DNA of 64,000 nucleotides from Iris pallida (taxonomy: Eukaryota > Streptophyta > Magnoliopsida > Asparagales > Iridaceae). The position numbers and the translations under genes are program-made. Positions 1 to 14,039 of the stretch are shown piece after piece; within the stretch, counting starts at the first letter, position 1, and every line of letters starts with the position of its first letter. The stretch is from assembly GCA_029216955.1 (NCBI GenBank), contig JANAVB010033217.1:2900854-2964853 (forward strand). Direction: 5' to 3'. Under the pieces are notes generated by a model. The model had not been told where the DNA came from. It searched no databases and worked only from the letters and a program-made list of their open reading frames with translations.

Positions 1-1858
1 TTTATTTCCTATATATACTAAAAAGTACTTGACAAAAGTAGGTTCCCTATAAAAATAGTTCTAGAATATTATGTTAAGTATATATTTTCTTATTTAATGA
101 AATATCGTTTCTGTCAAACATCACAAATTTTAACTTAGTATTTTTATCCAAAACTGATTTTTCTTGACTGTGAGTATTTTTCTTATACCTATTTTGACTT
201 ATGAAAACTAGTTTTCGGAACTATAAATATTTCTAAAAACTCGTATATATATAAATATTTATTTAACCATTATTCTTTGATTTTTCTCGTGTCCGTATCC
301 AAGTCCTATTGTTTCTATTCTTTCGCCCATTTTGAGACTACCTTATGTTCACCCTAACCGATTTGACCTTTCTGGACTCAATGACACGATCCGTGCCACC
401 ATCAGAGGTCCCCTTGTGTAGTTGTTACACCAAAGTTGCAGTTCATGCCACCATGATTATTGCAGCACACCAGGTGCTCTACCAGGCAAGACACCTTGCC
501 ATTAGCTGTTTACTTATTTTAGCTCATATTTTATGCATTGTTCATTATTTTTTTTATGCAAAATAAACTGTGATACATGGCATAACTGTTAGAACTTACT
601 GTTCATTTATATTCTCTGCTATGTATTATTTTTCTTACACATTAAACCTAGATTTAAGGGACCACCTTTGTGTGTTGCATTCATGGCCTTGACACGTTGT
701 ACCACGAAGTTGTGTGTCGCATGTAGAATATGGAAGTGCGTGATTGGCTGGCCACCAGTACGTACAAGCCGTGCGATAGGAATAACCGCTAATAGAGGTT
801 GTATGCTATTTTGACTTAGCGGTTATAGTGGTTTTGTGTTATGGATACAACACAGTAGACATTGGACGGGGAGGGCAATTCCTTAGCGTATGGGCTTCGA
901 TGCACTTCCCTTGTGACCCGAACTCTCCGCTGGAGATACGGGATTGATGACCCATGATTACTGACGGCCACTGACGATTCTGCGGAACGTCATGCTCTTA
1001 CTGATAGGACCTCTGGTGCCCAAGGGGGACTACGCCGATCCTATTCAGCCAGGGCCCATGCGTAGGAAGGATTGTTCTTAACTATATTTCACTTACAATG
1101 GTAGGCTACCCTATCCGTTAGGTACGAGTACTTTTGGTTTGGGCACTTGTATCTGACCGTGGCTTGGAACAATAACTTGTCGCGGATTAGTTCATCACAT
1201 CTTGTCCTTGTTTGGTTGTAGGTGTGACTTACTACTTCGATGAGAATGTATTGAACCTTGTTGGGGTCCGGATACCATATTGGATTCATAGCATGAGAAG
1301 ATACGTTACCGTGAATTAGTTTACCATCTCCTGTCCTTGTTTGGTTGGGGGGATGGTACGCTCGTTCAGTAGGTGCGTATTGGAACATGTTATAATTTGA
1401 TTTACTTATTTATTTGAGCAATATTTATTCAGTTTATATGGCATGATATTATGTGTCTTGTTACGTCCCTTTGAGGACCTGGTTATCTCTCCAGGTGTGT
1501 GCTCTTGTCTTTCGCAGGTGCTTTAGCTCTAGCCGTGTTCATTGCTATTTCTTGAGGATGATTGCACTCGGATCGTCTTCGCTTCGCTCGCCACTCATTT
1601 CATTTACTATGTACTTTTCCTTATTTTGTTGGTAGTGGATTTGTCTCCGTCCAACATATTGTATCAAGACAATTCATTATCTTTATCTGATGTCTTTTAT
1701 TCATTTATTTTGCATGGATGAAATTAGTTATGGTTCTACTGCATTTTTACAGCTTATGTATTCATATGAGGTTTCCATATATTGGAGTGTACTTCGTATG
1801 AATACAGCTGGCATATCTATGTTCCTAGTCCTACGTATTTTGGGACTGGGGCGTTACA
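1..1858 (+). mobile_element. 3' part of a long gypsy-type LTR, cut by the window edge
   Basis: No credible gene lies here. The stretch ends in GGGGCGTTACA at 1858, which resembles the sense 3' ends of the other long LTRs in the window (GGGTCGTGACA at 6529; GGGGCGTGACA for the Tekay-like element). Integrase coding sequence starts directly after it. I read it as the 3' part of an LTR in plus orientation, with its start beyond base 1. Composition changes along its length (AT-rich to about 650, more balanced to 1400), as in long Tekay/Del LTRs. The short frames at 345-566, 1089-1388 and 1453-1635 match no family I know and look fortuitous. A solo LTR and a full element cannot be told apart here. 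Confidence 0.6.
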
Positions 1859-2927
1859 CTTCGTCTCCAGGCTTCCTCGTTCCCAAGGAGGGAAGGATGC
1901 CATTTGGGTCATCGTGGACAGGCTGACGAAGTGTGCGCACTTCATACCCTTCAAGGTAGGGCTTTCCACCGAGAAGTTGGCAGAGCTATACATGCAGCAG
2001 ATAGTTCGCCTACACGGAGTGCCGGTGAGCATTGTGTCCGACAGAGACAGCAGATTCACGTCCCACTACTGGAGGAGCTTGCAGGAGGAGTTGGGCAGTA
2101 GGCTCAAGTTCAGTACGGCGTACCACCCGCAGACATATGGGCAGTCCGAGAGGACGATACAGACACTGGAGGATATGCTGAGGACCTGCGTGCTGGACTT
2201 CGGAGGATCATGGGAGAGCCATCTGCACTTGGTAGAATTTTCATACAACAATAGCTACCAAGCCAGTATCGGTATGTCTCCTTTCGAGGCGCTATATGGA
2301 CGACGATGCCGTACACCGCTCTTTTGGGATGATGTTGGAGACAGAGTTATGCTTGGGCCAGAGATGATCACGGATGCAGCAGAGAAGGTCGGGATGATCA
2401 AAGACAGGCTCAGAGTAGCCCAGGACAGGCAAAAACACTGGGTTGATGCTAGTCGCAGACCGATGGAGTTCGCAGACGGTGATATGGTGCTAGTGAAGAT
2501 ATCACCTACTAGAGGGACGATCCGGTTCGGACGAGGAGGGAAGCTGAGCCCCAGATACATCTGGCCATTCGAGATACTTGGCAGGATTGGAGAGGTAGCT
2601 TACAGGGTTGCACTTCCACCCAACCTAGCAGGAGTTCACGATGTCTTTCACGTATCTCAGCTGAGGAGATATGTTCCAGACCCCAGTCATGTGCTAGATC
2701 ATACAGAGTTGGAGGTCGGACCGAGCCTTACAGTTTCTGAGCAGCCAGTGGAGATATTAGACAGGAGGGAAAAGAGGCTGAGGAACAAGGTTATATCCTT
2801 AGTACGAGTAGCTTGGAGCCGTCACTCTCCGGGTGAATCTACTTGGGAGAGGGAGTCGGACATGAGGGAGAGATACCCTTACTTGTTCGATCCAACCGCT
2901 GCGAGGGAACCACCCGTTCCCGCTTGA
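1859..2927 (+). pseudogene. Ty3/gypsy integrase C-terminal part with chromodomain-like tail, 5' end lost to insertion
   Basis: The open frame begins at 1782, but about its first 25 codons come from the upstream LTR, so true integrase sequence starts near FVSRLP. In that frame the core shows SDRD (second catalytic Asp, residue 87) and QSER (Glu 123) at DD35E spacing. The first catalytic Asp is lost at the junction. HPQT is followed by Y-G where the related integrase at 31289-32983 has D-G. The tail (EILDRRE...SLVRVAWSRH...STWERE) is the degenerate chromodomain-like end of Tekay/Del chromoviruses. Stop at 2925-2927. It is followed by a polypurine tract and an LTR, so this is the 3' end of pol of an element read on the plus strand. 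The family call is firm; the protein cannot be functional. Confidence 0.88.
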
Positions 2928-3038
2928 TACCTTAGAGGTTAGTTTCGATCGCAGCCTTAGTCATTTTGTTGCATTGCTTGCTATGTTAGAATATTGTAGG
3001 GTCTTCAATCCTTGTGAATTTTGAGGACAAAATTTTTT

Positions 3039-3050
3039 AAGAAGGGAAGA
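3039..3050 (+). promoter_or_regulatory. Polypurine tract of the plus-strand gypsy element
   Basis: TAAGAAGGGAAGA lies just before the LTR start TGTAAGCCCC at 3053, preceded by the gypsy-typical GAGGACAAAATTTTTTAA. It is the expected primer site for plus-strand DNA synthesis and fixes the LTR boundary within a base or two. Confidence 0.7.
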
Positions 3051-3052
3051 CT

Positions 3053-6529
<3,477 letters not shown>

Positions 6530-7879
6530 TCATGACATGCCAGTACACTGCTGGCTGCAGTGAACCCGTAGTCTCGATAATTCAAATAAGTAGCGACAGT
6601 GCGCTGCTGTCTTGCCATCGCAAGTCAACGAACATTCTTTTAACTATACTTTATGAAATTTCAAAGGAGGTTCTAGAATTTCAAACAAGTTCCATGAGGG
6701 TGTAAGTATCCGTCCTTCAACTATGGATATCAAGTCTTGAAAAGCAAATAATTAGTTATGAAGGATAACTCTTGAATCCAAAAACTTAACTTGAGATTAA
6801 TGTATAGACAATTGAGTGAGAAACAAAAAATATAGTCCCTTGGTTTCGCGGAAAAATATAAGTGATACAAACTCATGATATGACGATGTTTAGAGAAGAC
6901 ATAAGATAAAGTTTGTACAAATAATTATGGTTAGGGAGAAAATGACCGAAGGCAAAAGAAATAATAACCTAAGTATTCAAGATCGAGGAAAAATATGTAT
7001 AAAGCACTATGTCTACCTATTCATACACAAATATATATAGGTATAGCCTAAGTAATTCCCCAAAATTCCAAATTATCCTTCCAAGAGGAGGTTATCCTAT
7101 TTCCAAGAAAAATACAATTTAAATAGCAATAACAATAATACATATATTATATTCAATATATAATCTATAGAAATTAATCACAATGCTAGAAATGGAGTAC
7201 CAATATATACATATTTACATATCTACATGGATGACGTTGGTCGCACTTCATGACCACTAAGACCTGGGTTGATTTCGGGCTGGTTTGGAACAATCAAAAT
7301 TTCTAAAAACCAATAATCCTAATAATAAATAACTAAATATATATACATATTTTGGGTCAAGTCACAACTTGGCCAGGTTTTTCTAGTTGGGACTCACTTA
7401 TGGCTTAGCCTTTTCTTCCATGGCTAATACACTAGTTAAAGCATGCCACTGCACTATTCGTGCTATAGTTTTTAGTCATTTTACACTCCGAAACGTAACC
7501 GTGACTAAGGCCTTCTATACTAAATATTTATAAAATTCTAAAAATCACATTTTAATTCAAATAAAAGGAATGAATGCTATTTTCGAAATTTCGGGAAGAT
7601 GTTACGAATCTATCCTCCTTAGAAATATCGTCGAATCAAAATATGATAATGTATCCTTCCATGAAAGTCGTCTAGTAAAACCTATGTAGCAACCTTAACT
7701 ACCCAAATGTCAAATTAAATTAGGGACTCCTAGCCCTAACCATTCTCTTAAAATTGATTTACTCCTAGTTGTGAATGAGCATTTCCTAGTCGCAGGCTCG
7801 CAGTAGTACGACTAATATGGTACTACCACGAGTTCGCACAATTTGTGAAAACTGACCTGCATGGGCCACCACAAAAACT
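6530..7879 (-). mobile_element. Degraded minus-strand gypsy debris with polypurine-tract and leader remnants
   Basis: No open gene. On the minus strand around 7608-7635, TATTTCTAAGGAGG resembles the polypurine tract of the Tekay-like element at 31120-31139 (TTTTCTAAGGTGGG). Next to an LTR-like end at 7880 (TGTCACGACCC, the reverse complement of the 6529 end), positions 7854-7879 carry on the minus strand GTGGTGGCCCATGCAGG. The Tekay-like element has the same sequence with one change just inside its 5' LTR (36287-36316). These anchors suggest a collapsed minus-strand element with most of its interior deleted. The LTR-like sequence right of 7880 stops within about 40 bp. Confidence 0.45.
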
Positions 7880-7894
7880 TGTCACGACCCGCAC

Positions 7895-8856
7895 CCGCTT
7901 TTCGAATACGAGACGTGTCCAAGCCAGCCTACTACCACTTTGTTCCATTCGAGAGGGTATGGTTGCGGCATCTCCATCTTCTGGCGCTCCTTCTGTCTGT
8001 TCTTGGACTCGAAGCGTTCACGCAAGTACCTGATCATCTCAACCACGTCTTCCGTGGAGCTGGGAGTCGGAGAAGGTGGTACATCCTGGAGTTGAGCATT
8101 TAATAGTTTCGACGTCCGATGTGCTTTGCGGCGATCTGTATCCAAGGATACCCGTTGAAGGGGTACACTTGATTCTACATTGGCCCCTGGGTCAGGATCG
8201 GTAGAAGGTGCTCTGTCCAAAGCTGACTGTATCTCGAACACTGCTTGAGTCAGTGTCTACATGGAGCCAGAGAGGGTTTTGAGTCCTCCCTCCAAGGTAT
8301 CCATGCGCTGAACGAGATCTGTTGGCGGCGCATCTGACTCTTCATCACCAGCTCCCGTCATGTACACCGTCATAACGTGACTGGAAGTGGATGGATCGGT
8401 TGAGGCTTCGCTTTCAGCCTCGCTATCTTGAAGCAGAACTTCCTCCAGAGTTTCGTCTTGGCTACCCCCAGCTATGTTCTGGAGGACATCTTCGTCTTCG
8501 GGAGAAGCATCAGCAAGGACCTGACTACCCCCAGTTTTGTCTTGGAGGACGTCTTCGTCTTCGGGATAAAGATCCACAGGGGCTTGACTACCTCCAGCCA
8601 TATCCGGGAGGCTGACTTCGTCTCCAGGATGAAGATCCATAGGGGCTTGACTACCCCCAGCTTCTTTCGAGATCTTCTTTCTCCCCCGGGTGCCCTCAAA
8701 CACTCCTGAGGACGGGACAGTCGTCTTGGTCTTCCTCGGCTGGCTCTTGGATGAGTACAAAGTCGAGGAGCTGCCAGTCGCCTTTCGAATTGATGGGGAG
8801 TTGGAGACTACATTGTAAGAAGCAACCTGTAGTTCTGGCTCCTCCTCAGTTGACAC
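7895..8856 (-). pseudogene. Retroelement gag-like reading frame with four acidic repeats, broken by a TAG
   Basis: The minus-strand frame runs from 8856 to an in-frame TAG near 8254 and continues to about 7895. The upper part holds four near-repeats of about 21 residues, each beginning GGSQ (GGSQAPMDL, GGSQAPVDL, GGSQVLADA, GGSQDETLE). Next come a heptad-like stretch (RMDTLEGGLKTL ... TLTQAVFEIQ) and a basic region ending near PYPLEWNKV. Some plant gypsy gag proteins have a PYP-x-EW motif just before the gag core, and here the frame is lost at that point in LTR-like sequence. I infer a truncated gag or a related retroelement protein. No ATG is seen at 8856 (the codon is GTG), so the first exon may lie further upstream. 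Family placement is uncertain. Confidence 0.4.
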
Positions 8857-8859
8857 CTT

Positions 8860-9520
8860 CTTTCCGAGGCGACGTTGGAGAGGTGTTGATGATTACAGCC
8901 GCTAAAACATAGACTGCCTTGGTGGGACTGCTGTCTTGCAACAATAGTTGATGGTGACTACAGCACAGGTGTGCCCTGTGAGGGGCACATTGTGCTTGTC
9001 AGTTGACTCTCCTGATCGTCGTTTATGAGTGATCACGTTACGCAGATCATTGGAGGAAAGTGCCACCTTCACACCTCCATCAGGCGCATAGCAAGGCCAA
9101 GCGCCAGGGTGGTCAGGTGAATGCTGCACCCTTGATCCGACGCAAAAGATGTGCCCAGATCAATAGTGGGATAGCAACATTAAAAGTGATGAGAACCAGC
9201 CTCAGACGCACAATCAATATAGGCGCGGGGGTTCAAGATCACTGAGTTTGCCTTGCACGACTTGGTTGCGAACGCAGCAGATGCGTCCAAATATGACAAG
9301 GACTTTGAAGGTCGGCTCATTTCTGTCACAGAAGCACCCGAGTCAACCTTGTACAATTTACCATTGGCAGCACGCATGATTGTGAGCACATGTCTCTGGC
9401 TCACTACCGGTATAGCATGTTCAAGGCGCATGGCCCGTGCTGCCTTGGACTTCTTCGTACCAGTCCGCTGGGGCGCATAGTACTCAGAGTCCAAATTCTC
9501 CTCGCCACGACAGCGAGTGA
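8860..9520 (-). repeat. Copy 1 of a duplicated retroelement unit
   Basis: Homologous throughout to 11735-12525, including a shared reading frame and non-coding stretches rich in GCGCATG. Copy 1 has one version of a roughly 60-bp segment that is present three times in copy 2. On the minus strand 9180-9515 reads openly through TRCRGEENLDSEYYAPQR to DCASEAGSHHF. The motif DSGAS in it resembles a retropepsin site, but the sister copy has GSGAS and no flanking protease features are seen. I do not recognise the protein. Confidence 0.7.
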
Positions 9521-9721
9521 GTCTGTCAAAGACATATGCCTATTGTGGCGCATCAGAGTTAATGCGCAGGGCGTTAGCTGTACCCCTGCTCCGTCGACGC
9601 ATCTTCCTCGTCTGAGAGGAAGAAGGTTGGGGAATGTGGTCGGCCCTACGCTGTCCTGAGAGATACACTGCACCGGTGGACGCATCTTAGCTGCTGAGGA
9701 CGTCAGCAGGAAGGGTAGGCT

Positions 9722-9979
9722 TCATCGGCGCATCCCTTCGGTGGTGGTGCCCGAAGCGTCGACCTTGCGCACCCAGGCTTGGCGAATCTTCTTCGGCTTC
9801 GGCAGCCGCTTCGAATGACTTGTACTGCCTTCAGAGATGAAATCCTCATACGCCTGTTGATTGAGGCGTACGACCAGCGTCTTGTGGGATGAGCCGACCT
9901 TCAAGTCGTCAGATTGTGACACAGCTTTCTCGGCAGAGGAAAAAGAGGTCCCCAGCAGAGTCGCCAGCTTGTTTGCCAT
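9722..9979 (-). CDS. Hypothetical 85-codon reading frame behind a TATA promoter
   Basis: ATG at 9979 opens a frame beginning MANKLATLLGTSFSS and ending KVDASGTTTEGMRR. It is basic overall, has no membrane segment and matches no family I recognise. A TATA box about 310 bp upstream (10291-10298, minus strand) and a CT-rich leader (10180-10260) suggest it is the first exon of a transcript. The frame then closes and a related-looking frame resumes at 9520-9180, so an intron or a decayed gene is possible. Together with the duplicated unit it probably belongs to a non-autonomous retroelement. Confidence 0.4.
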   Translation of the reverse strand: MANKLATLLGTSFSSAEKAVSQSDDLKVGSSHKTLVVRLNQQAYEDFISEGSTSHSKRLPKPKKIRQAWVRKVDASGTTTEGMRR

Positions 9980-10290
9980 TAAAATCTTTTGATTGCAAAT
10001 TTCAATTACAAACAGAATAGTATTACAATATAGGACTTAGATGTAGTCCTAGGAGTACACTTTTGTTTATCTGGGTCTCTGCGTCAATGGAGCGAGTCGT
10101 AATACGTTGACTCTATTGACGATCTGACGACGGTTCTCGGTTCTCTGAAGGTCTGAGTTGCTCTGGATACTGGAGCTTGCGGAGAGGAAGAAGACGTTGA
10201 GTGTCTGTATCTGCCTCTCTCACTGTGTATGTAAGTCTCTGTCCGTAGGTGTGTGTCTCCCTGTGTGTGGAAGAAGGAAATGATCCAAAT

Positions 10291-10298
10291 ATTTATAG
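10291..10298 (-). promoter_or_regulatory. TATA box
   Basis: The minus strand reads GCTATAAATATTTGG. It is followed 30-110 bp downstream by a CT-rich leader and by the ATG at 9979. The sequence is a near-perfect plant TATA box. Confidence 0.6.
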
Positions 10299-10299
10299 C

Positions 10300-11235
10300 T
10301 TGCAGGCTGGCTGCTCATGCGCGCATATGTAGGATACGCCTGTTCGTGGGGATGCTACGTGGTTGAAGCTGCGGGAGGCACATGGATGATGCGCCATCAT
10401 TTGTGGGTTGAATCCTTCATGCTGTATTTGTGGGCTGGCACGTAGCAGTGGGGAGGATCTTTCGGTTACTGAGATATTGGGTGGTTAGCACCCCTTCATA
10501 GGCTGAACTGAGTCAAAGGACGCATGGCTTACGTCCATGGCTCAAAGATCTCGGATTTGGTGGAGAGTGATCTGACAAGCTGCGCTTGGGATCTGGCGCA
10601 TGAGGAGACTTAACTCGTAATCTTTAGGAATCACGAATCAGACTGAGCGCATGGATTTTGAGGCGCACGCAGGGCTTCAGTAGCATGGCCGGGAAGGCGC
10701 ATACTGCGACTTGACTTCTTCTTTAGGGATCAGAAGTAAGTCTGGGACGCATGTCTTTTGAGGTAGATGCGAATCTTCTGGCACATGTCTTCGGAGGTGC
10801 ATACGAGTGGCTGGCCGGCCACGTGGCTTGTAACCGCCAGAGGAGAGTAATGATGACTCTGACGTCAGCGGTGCTTCGTTTTCTGTAAAAGCTGTTGCTG
10901 CTCTGTCATCGAGGCATGGCTGCTGTTGTGTCAGACTTCAGCATTTAATGTTCTTGATGGGTGATGGGCCTTTGAGTGGGTGCATTGATCTGCGTTCTAC
11001 TGGGCGCATGGGTTTATATTGATTAGGACGTATGGATCTGTGCTTAGTTGGGCACATCCATACCGGGCGCTTGGTGTTGATGGCGTATCCTTATTGATCT
11101 GTCTATTGAGTTCTTTGGGTCATTTAATGACTCTCTGACTTAGCTGAATTCGAAGAGGCAAATTCATCATCATAAATACAAGTTCATTGTACTAACTTCG
11201 GGAAGGTTGCCACTTGGCGCATGGGTTTGATTTGC
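10300..11235. other. No gene seen; GCGCATG-rich spacer
   Basis: I see no supported coding region. The stretch is notable for repeated GCGCATG or CGCATG words spaced irregularly on both strands. The same word is common in the neighbouring units, in the 41.1 kb minisatellite and near the promoter copy at 62.2 kb. Confidence 0.6.
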
Positions 11236-11242
11236 CCTAGCC

Positions 11243-11250
11243 TATAAATA
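11243..11250 (+). promoter_or_regulatory. TATA box with upstream GGCGCATG box
   Basis: CCTATAAATAGC lies about 25 bp downstream of GGCGCATGGGT and about 50 bp upstream of the ATG at 11301. The minus strand around 62186-62230 has the same arrangement: GGCGCATGAGT, then CCTATAAATGCC, then a related leader and ATG. Confidence 0.65.
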
Positions 11251-11300
11251 GCAATAGTTTGATAGAGTTTTGTTGTCTCTCCCTTGAATTCTCGACGAAG

Positions 11301-11456
11301 ATGGATTCGACTGATCCTCCTCCTTGGCAAGAATTTGTACTGTGGGTGATGGTTCTCCTTGTTCGAAGAAGATTTGACGGTGAATTCCTTCAGAAGACTG
11401 AGATTCGTCTAGTTGGAATGGATATAGCATTTTATGTTCGAGCCGCTTACTGGTAG
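11301..11456 (+). CDS. Short reading frame MDSTDPPPWQ, copy of one at 61857-62132
   Basis: The frame starts MDSTDPPPWQEFV and continues with LLVRRRFDGEFLQKTE, closing after 51 codons. The minus-strand copy at 62132 starts MDSTDPPPWQDSF and shares LLVRR-F-GE-LQKT, so codons are conserved between copies 51 kb apart. I do not recognise the family. It is probably the leader and first exon of a small dispersed element rather than a cellular gene. The ATG is chosen because homology between the copies extends exactly through it and its TATA box. Confidence 0.45.
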   Translation: MDSTDPPPWQEFVLWVMVLLVRRRFDGEFLQKTEIRLVGMDIAFYVRAAYW

Positions 11457-11734
11457 TATTATTCTACAAGACGACATCGAGTGCCAAGTTGAATGCATGG
11501 TTTGGATTTGATGTGCCTAAGCCTCATTATGATGGAAGAGCCCCAGGCTAGCAGATGCGCCTGTGCGTTGACGAGAAAGTGATTCACTCTGACGAGGCAG
11601 AGTGATGCGCAGGGAGAGTAATACGCCGGGCTGAGACGACGCGGCTAGCTGAGACGACACGGTTAGCTGAGACATCTGAGTGATGAGCCTAGTTGAGAGT
11701 AGGCTGTTACAAAGTCTTCAATTGGCATCATGTT

Positions 11735-12525
11735 TCTGAGACGATGTCGGACAGGCACAGCATGTTGCAGCTGCTGGAACACAGATTGCCTTGGTGGTGG
11801 AGCCACTGTCTTGCGACGGCAACAGTTGATGTCGACCGTAGCACAATTATGTCCCGTGAGGGACGAGTTGTGCATGATGGTCGTCTCTTCCGATCTACGT
11901 CTGTGAGTGATCACATTACGTAAATTATGTGAGGAGATGTTGACACTCGTACCCTCTTCAGGCATATGGCAAAGCCAAGCGTCAGGATGAGTGTATAAGT
12001 GACACTCGTACCCTAATCAGGCCATGGCAAAGCCAAGCATCAGGGTGAGTGTATGAGTGATGCGCCACCTTTACACCCCCATCAGGCGCATGGCAAGGCC
12101 AAGCGTCGGGGTGATCAAGTGAATATTGCGCCCCTGATCCAGCGCATAAGGCACGTCCAGCTCAATAGTGGAAGAACCACATTTATAGTGACTTGAACCA
12201 GCCTTAGACGCACAACCAATGTAGGTACGGTGGTTCAAGACCACAGAATTTGCCTTGCACGAATTGGTTGCGAACGCAGCAGATGCGCCCAAGTGAGACA
12301 AGGACTTTGAGGGTCGGCTCATTTCTGACGCAGAAGCACCCGAGCCAACTTTGTACAGCTTACCATTAGCAGCGCGCATGATTGTGAGCGCATGCTTCTG
12401 GTTTGCCGTTGGCATAGCACATTTGAGGCGCATGGCCCATGCCGCCTTCGAGTTATTTGTACTAGCCCGCGAAGGCGCATAGTACTCAGAATCCAACTTT
12501 TTCTCGCCTTGACAGCGAGTGAAGA
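11735..12525 (-). repeat. Copy 2 of the duplicated retroelement unit, with a threefold internal repeat
   Basis: Homologous to 8860-9520. A segment of about 60 bp (CAGGC..ATGGCAAAGCCAAGCGTC type) occurs three times at about 11940-12110 but once in copy 1, which accounts for most of the length difference. Minus-strand 12071-12510 is open and parallels copy 1 (LDSEYYAPSRAS ... RAANGKLYKVGSGAS). The protein is not recognised. Confidence 0.7.
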
Positions 12526-12862
12526 ACTTGCAGCCAACCCAGAAGAAGAGAAGAACTACTATAATTTTTTGTGGCTCGAACGGGCTCCCTTTTTTTTATT
12601 TATTTTGGTGCCCTTTTCAAAGGAGGCAAGGGGGCTCTATATATAGAGTGGAATGAGACCTCTCTTCTTCTTCTTTTCGATGTGGGATTAAAAGTAACAT
12701 CCCTCCTTTTTTATGCTTCTACAGTACCATTCAATAAGCCACTTTACATACGAAGGCTCAATCTGGTTGAGGTCTTCTGTAGGGATAGGAGGGTCAGTCC
12801 CGATGCTACTATTCTCTGACGGTACCTCCTCCTTAACTTCAACCTTGGGAGCAATCTCTTAC

Positions 12863-12987
12863 CTGACGGCCATCGGTTCTTCCTTGACCTCGACCTTTGG
12901 TAATACCTCCTCCTTAACAGTCACCGGCTCTTGTTTGATGAACGGAGACCGTATCTCTTCCTTCACGAGAGCCTCCGCCTTCGGCAT
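12863..12987 (-). CDS. Exon-like frame with clustered SUMO-consensus motifs
   Basis: From ATG at 12987 the minus strand reads MPKAEALVKEEIRSPF and continues through IKQE, VKEE and another VKEE, ending at CAG|GTAAGAG (12862), an ideal splice donor. Beyond it the same frame, after a TAA, holds one more VKEE. Four psi-K-x-E motifs in about 40 residues is dense. What it belongs to is unknown; its position between the duplicated unit and the MAPKTSRGG frame suggests one decayed multi-exon gene of a mobile element. Confidence 0.3.
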
Positions 12988-13188
12988 GGGTATTGCAACA
13001 GAGTCAAAGAAAAGTTAGCAAAAAGGTCTTAGAAGCCCAACATGAGCATCTGAGCCGCATCAGAATCTCTGGCGCATCAACTGGGATGAAACTCATGCGC
13101 GTCAGCCTAAGCACATCTACATGAGACGGCTCATCTACAGTTGGGTCACCCCAACATCACTGCAACAAAGACGAAGGCAAGAGAATAC

Positions 13189-13325
13189 CCACCGAGCACT
13201 TCTAGGCGAACGTCGGCGTGGGTCGCCCTAACGACGGGGACTTCCTCCGTGTCGGCCTCTAAGGGTTCCTTGCCTCGGCCCCTTCCTCGGCTAGCAGCAC
13301 CGCCTCGGGAAGTCTTGGGAGCCAT
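13189..13325 (-). CDS. Basic N-terminal exon MAPKTSRGG, mobile-element-like
   Basis: ATG at 13325 opens MAPKTSRGGAASRGRGRGKE and reaches a possible donor GG|GTATTC at 13188. The start resembles that of the CACTA second gene copy at 14354 (MAPKTRGRRLRE) in sequence and basic, Arg-rich character. An acidic exon-like piece upstream (about 13590-13535 on the minus strand, ENIIFLDNDDDG) ends in TA|GTAAGT. Homology to a CACTA second gene is possible but not shown. Confidence 0.3.
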
Positions 13326-13359
13326 ATCTCTAACAAAGAAAAGAAGGATATAATTAGTT

Positions 13360-13495
13360 CAATCTGTATCGTAAGACAAACTAAACATAATTAGGAGAAA
13401 ATCTATTAGCCAGGGAGCCGACTCCGTAAGACAAACTAAACATAATTAGTTCAATCTGTATCGTAAGACAAACTAAACATAATTAGGAGAAAATC
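13360..13495. repeat. Short tandem duplication
   Basis: A segment of roughly 45 bp (GTTCAATCTGTATCGTAAGA ... AGGAGAAAATCT) occurs twice about 88 bp apart, with a third partial copy between them. Confidence 0.7.
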
Positions 13496-13638
13496 TTGAC
13501 ATAGAGTGATTCGAAGGACTTACTAGATGTTCCATCATCGTCATTGTCTAGAAAGATGATGTTTTCTTCAACATCCGTAGACTATAAGGATATATCTTTT
13601 CACAACATATAGGAGAACTAAATTCGGTTCGGTGTACC

Positions 13639-13840
<202 letters not shown>

Positions 13841-14039
13841 GCCCACCCCCAAATAAACACACAAATAATCCCAAGCATTCAAATTTTTCACACAAAAGAC
13901 ACAAATATTCAATATTTAAACACAAATATTCAATATTTAAACACAAATATTCAAACTCCAAGTAAAACCCATAAATAAGTCTACCAAAAACAAGTTCGGT
14001 CAAAAATCATATCATATCATATATATATATATATATCTA

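Noticed and set aside
8391..8709. Plus-strand frames of 74-93 codons
   Set aside because: Antisense shadows of the GGSQ-repeat frame.
9330..9350. Retropepsin active site DSGAS at 9.3 kb
   Set aside because: The sister copy has GSGAS and no flanking protease motifs; likely chance.
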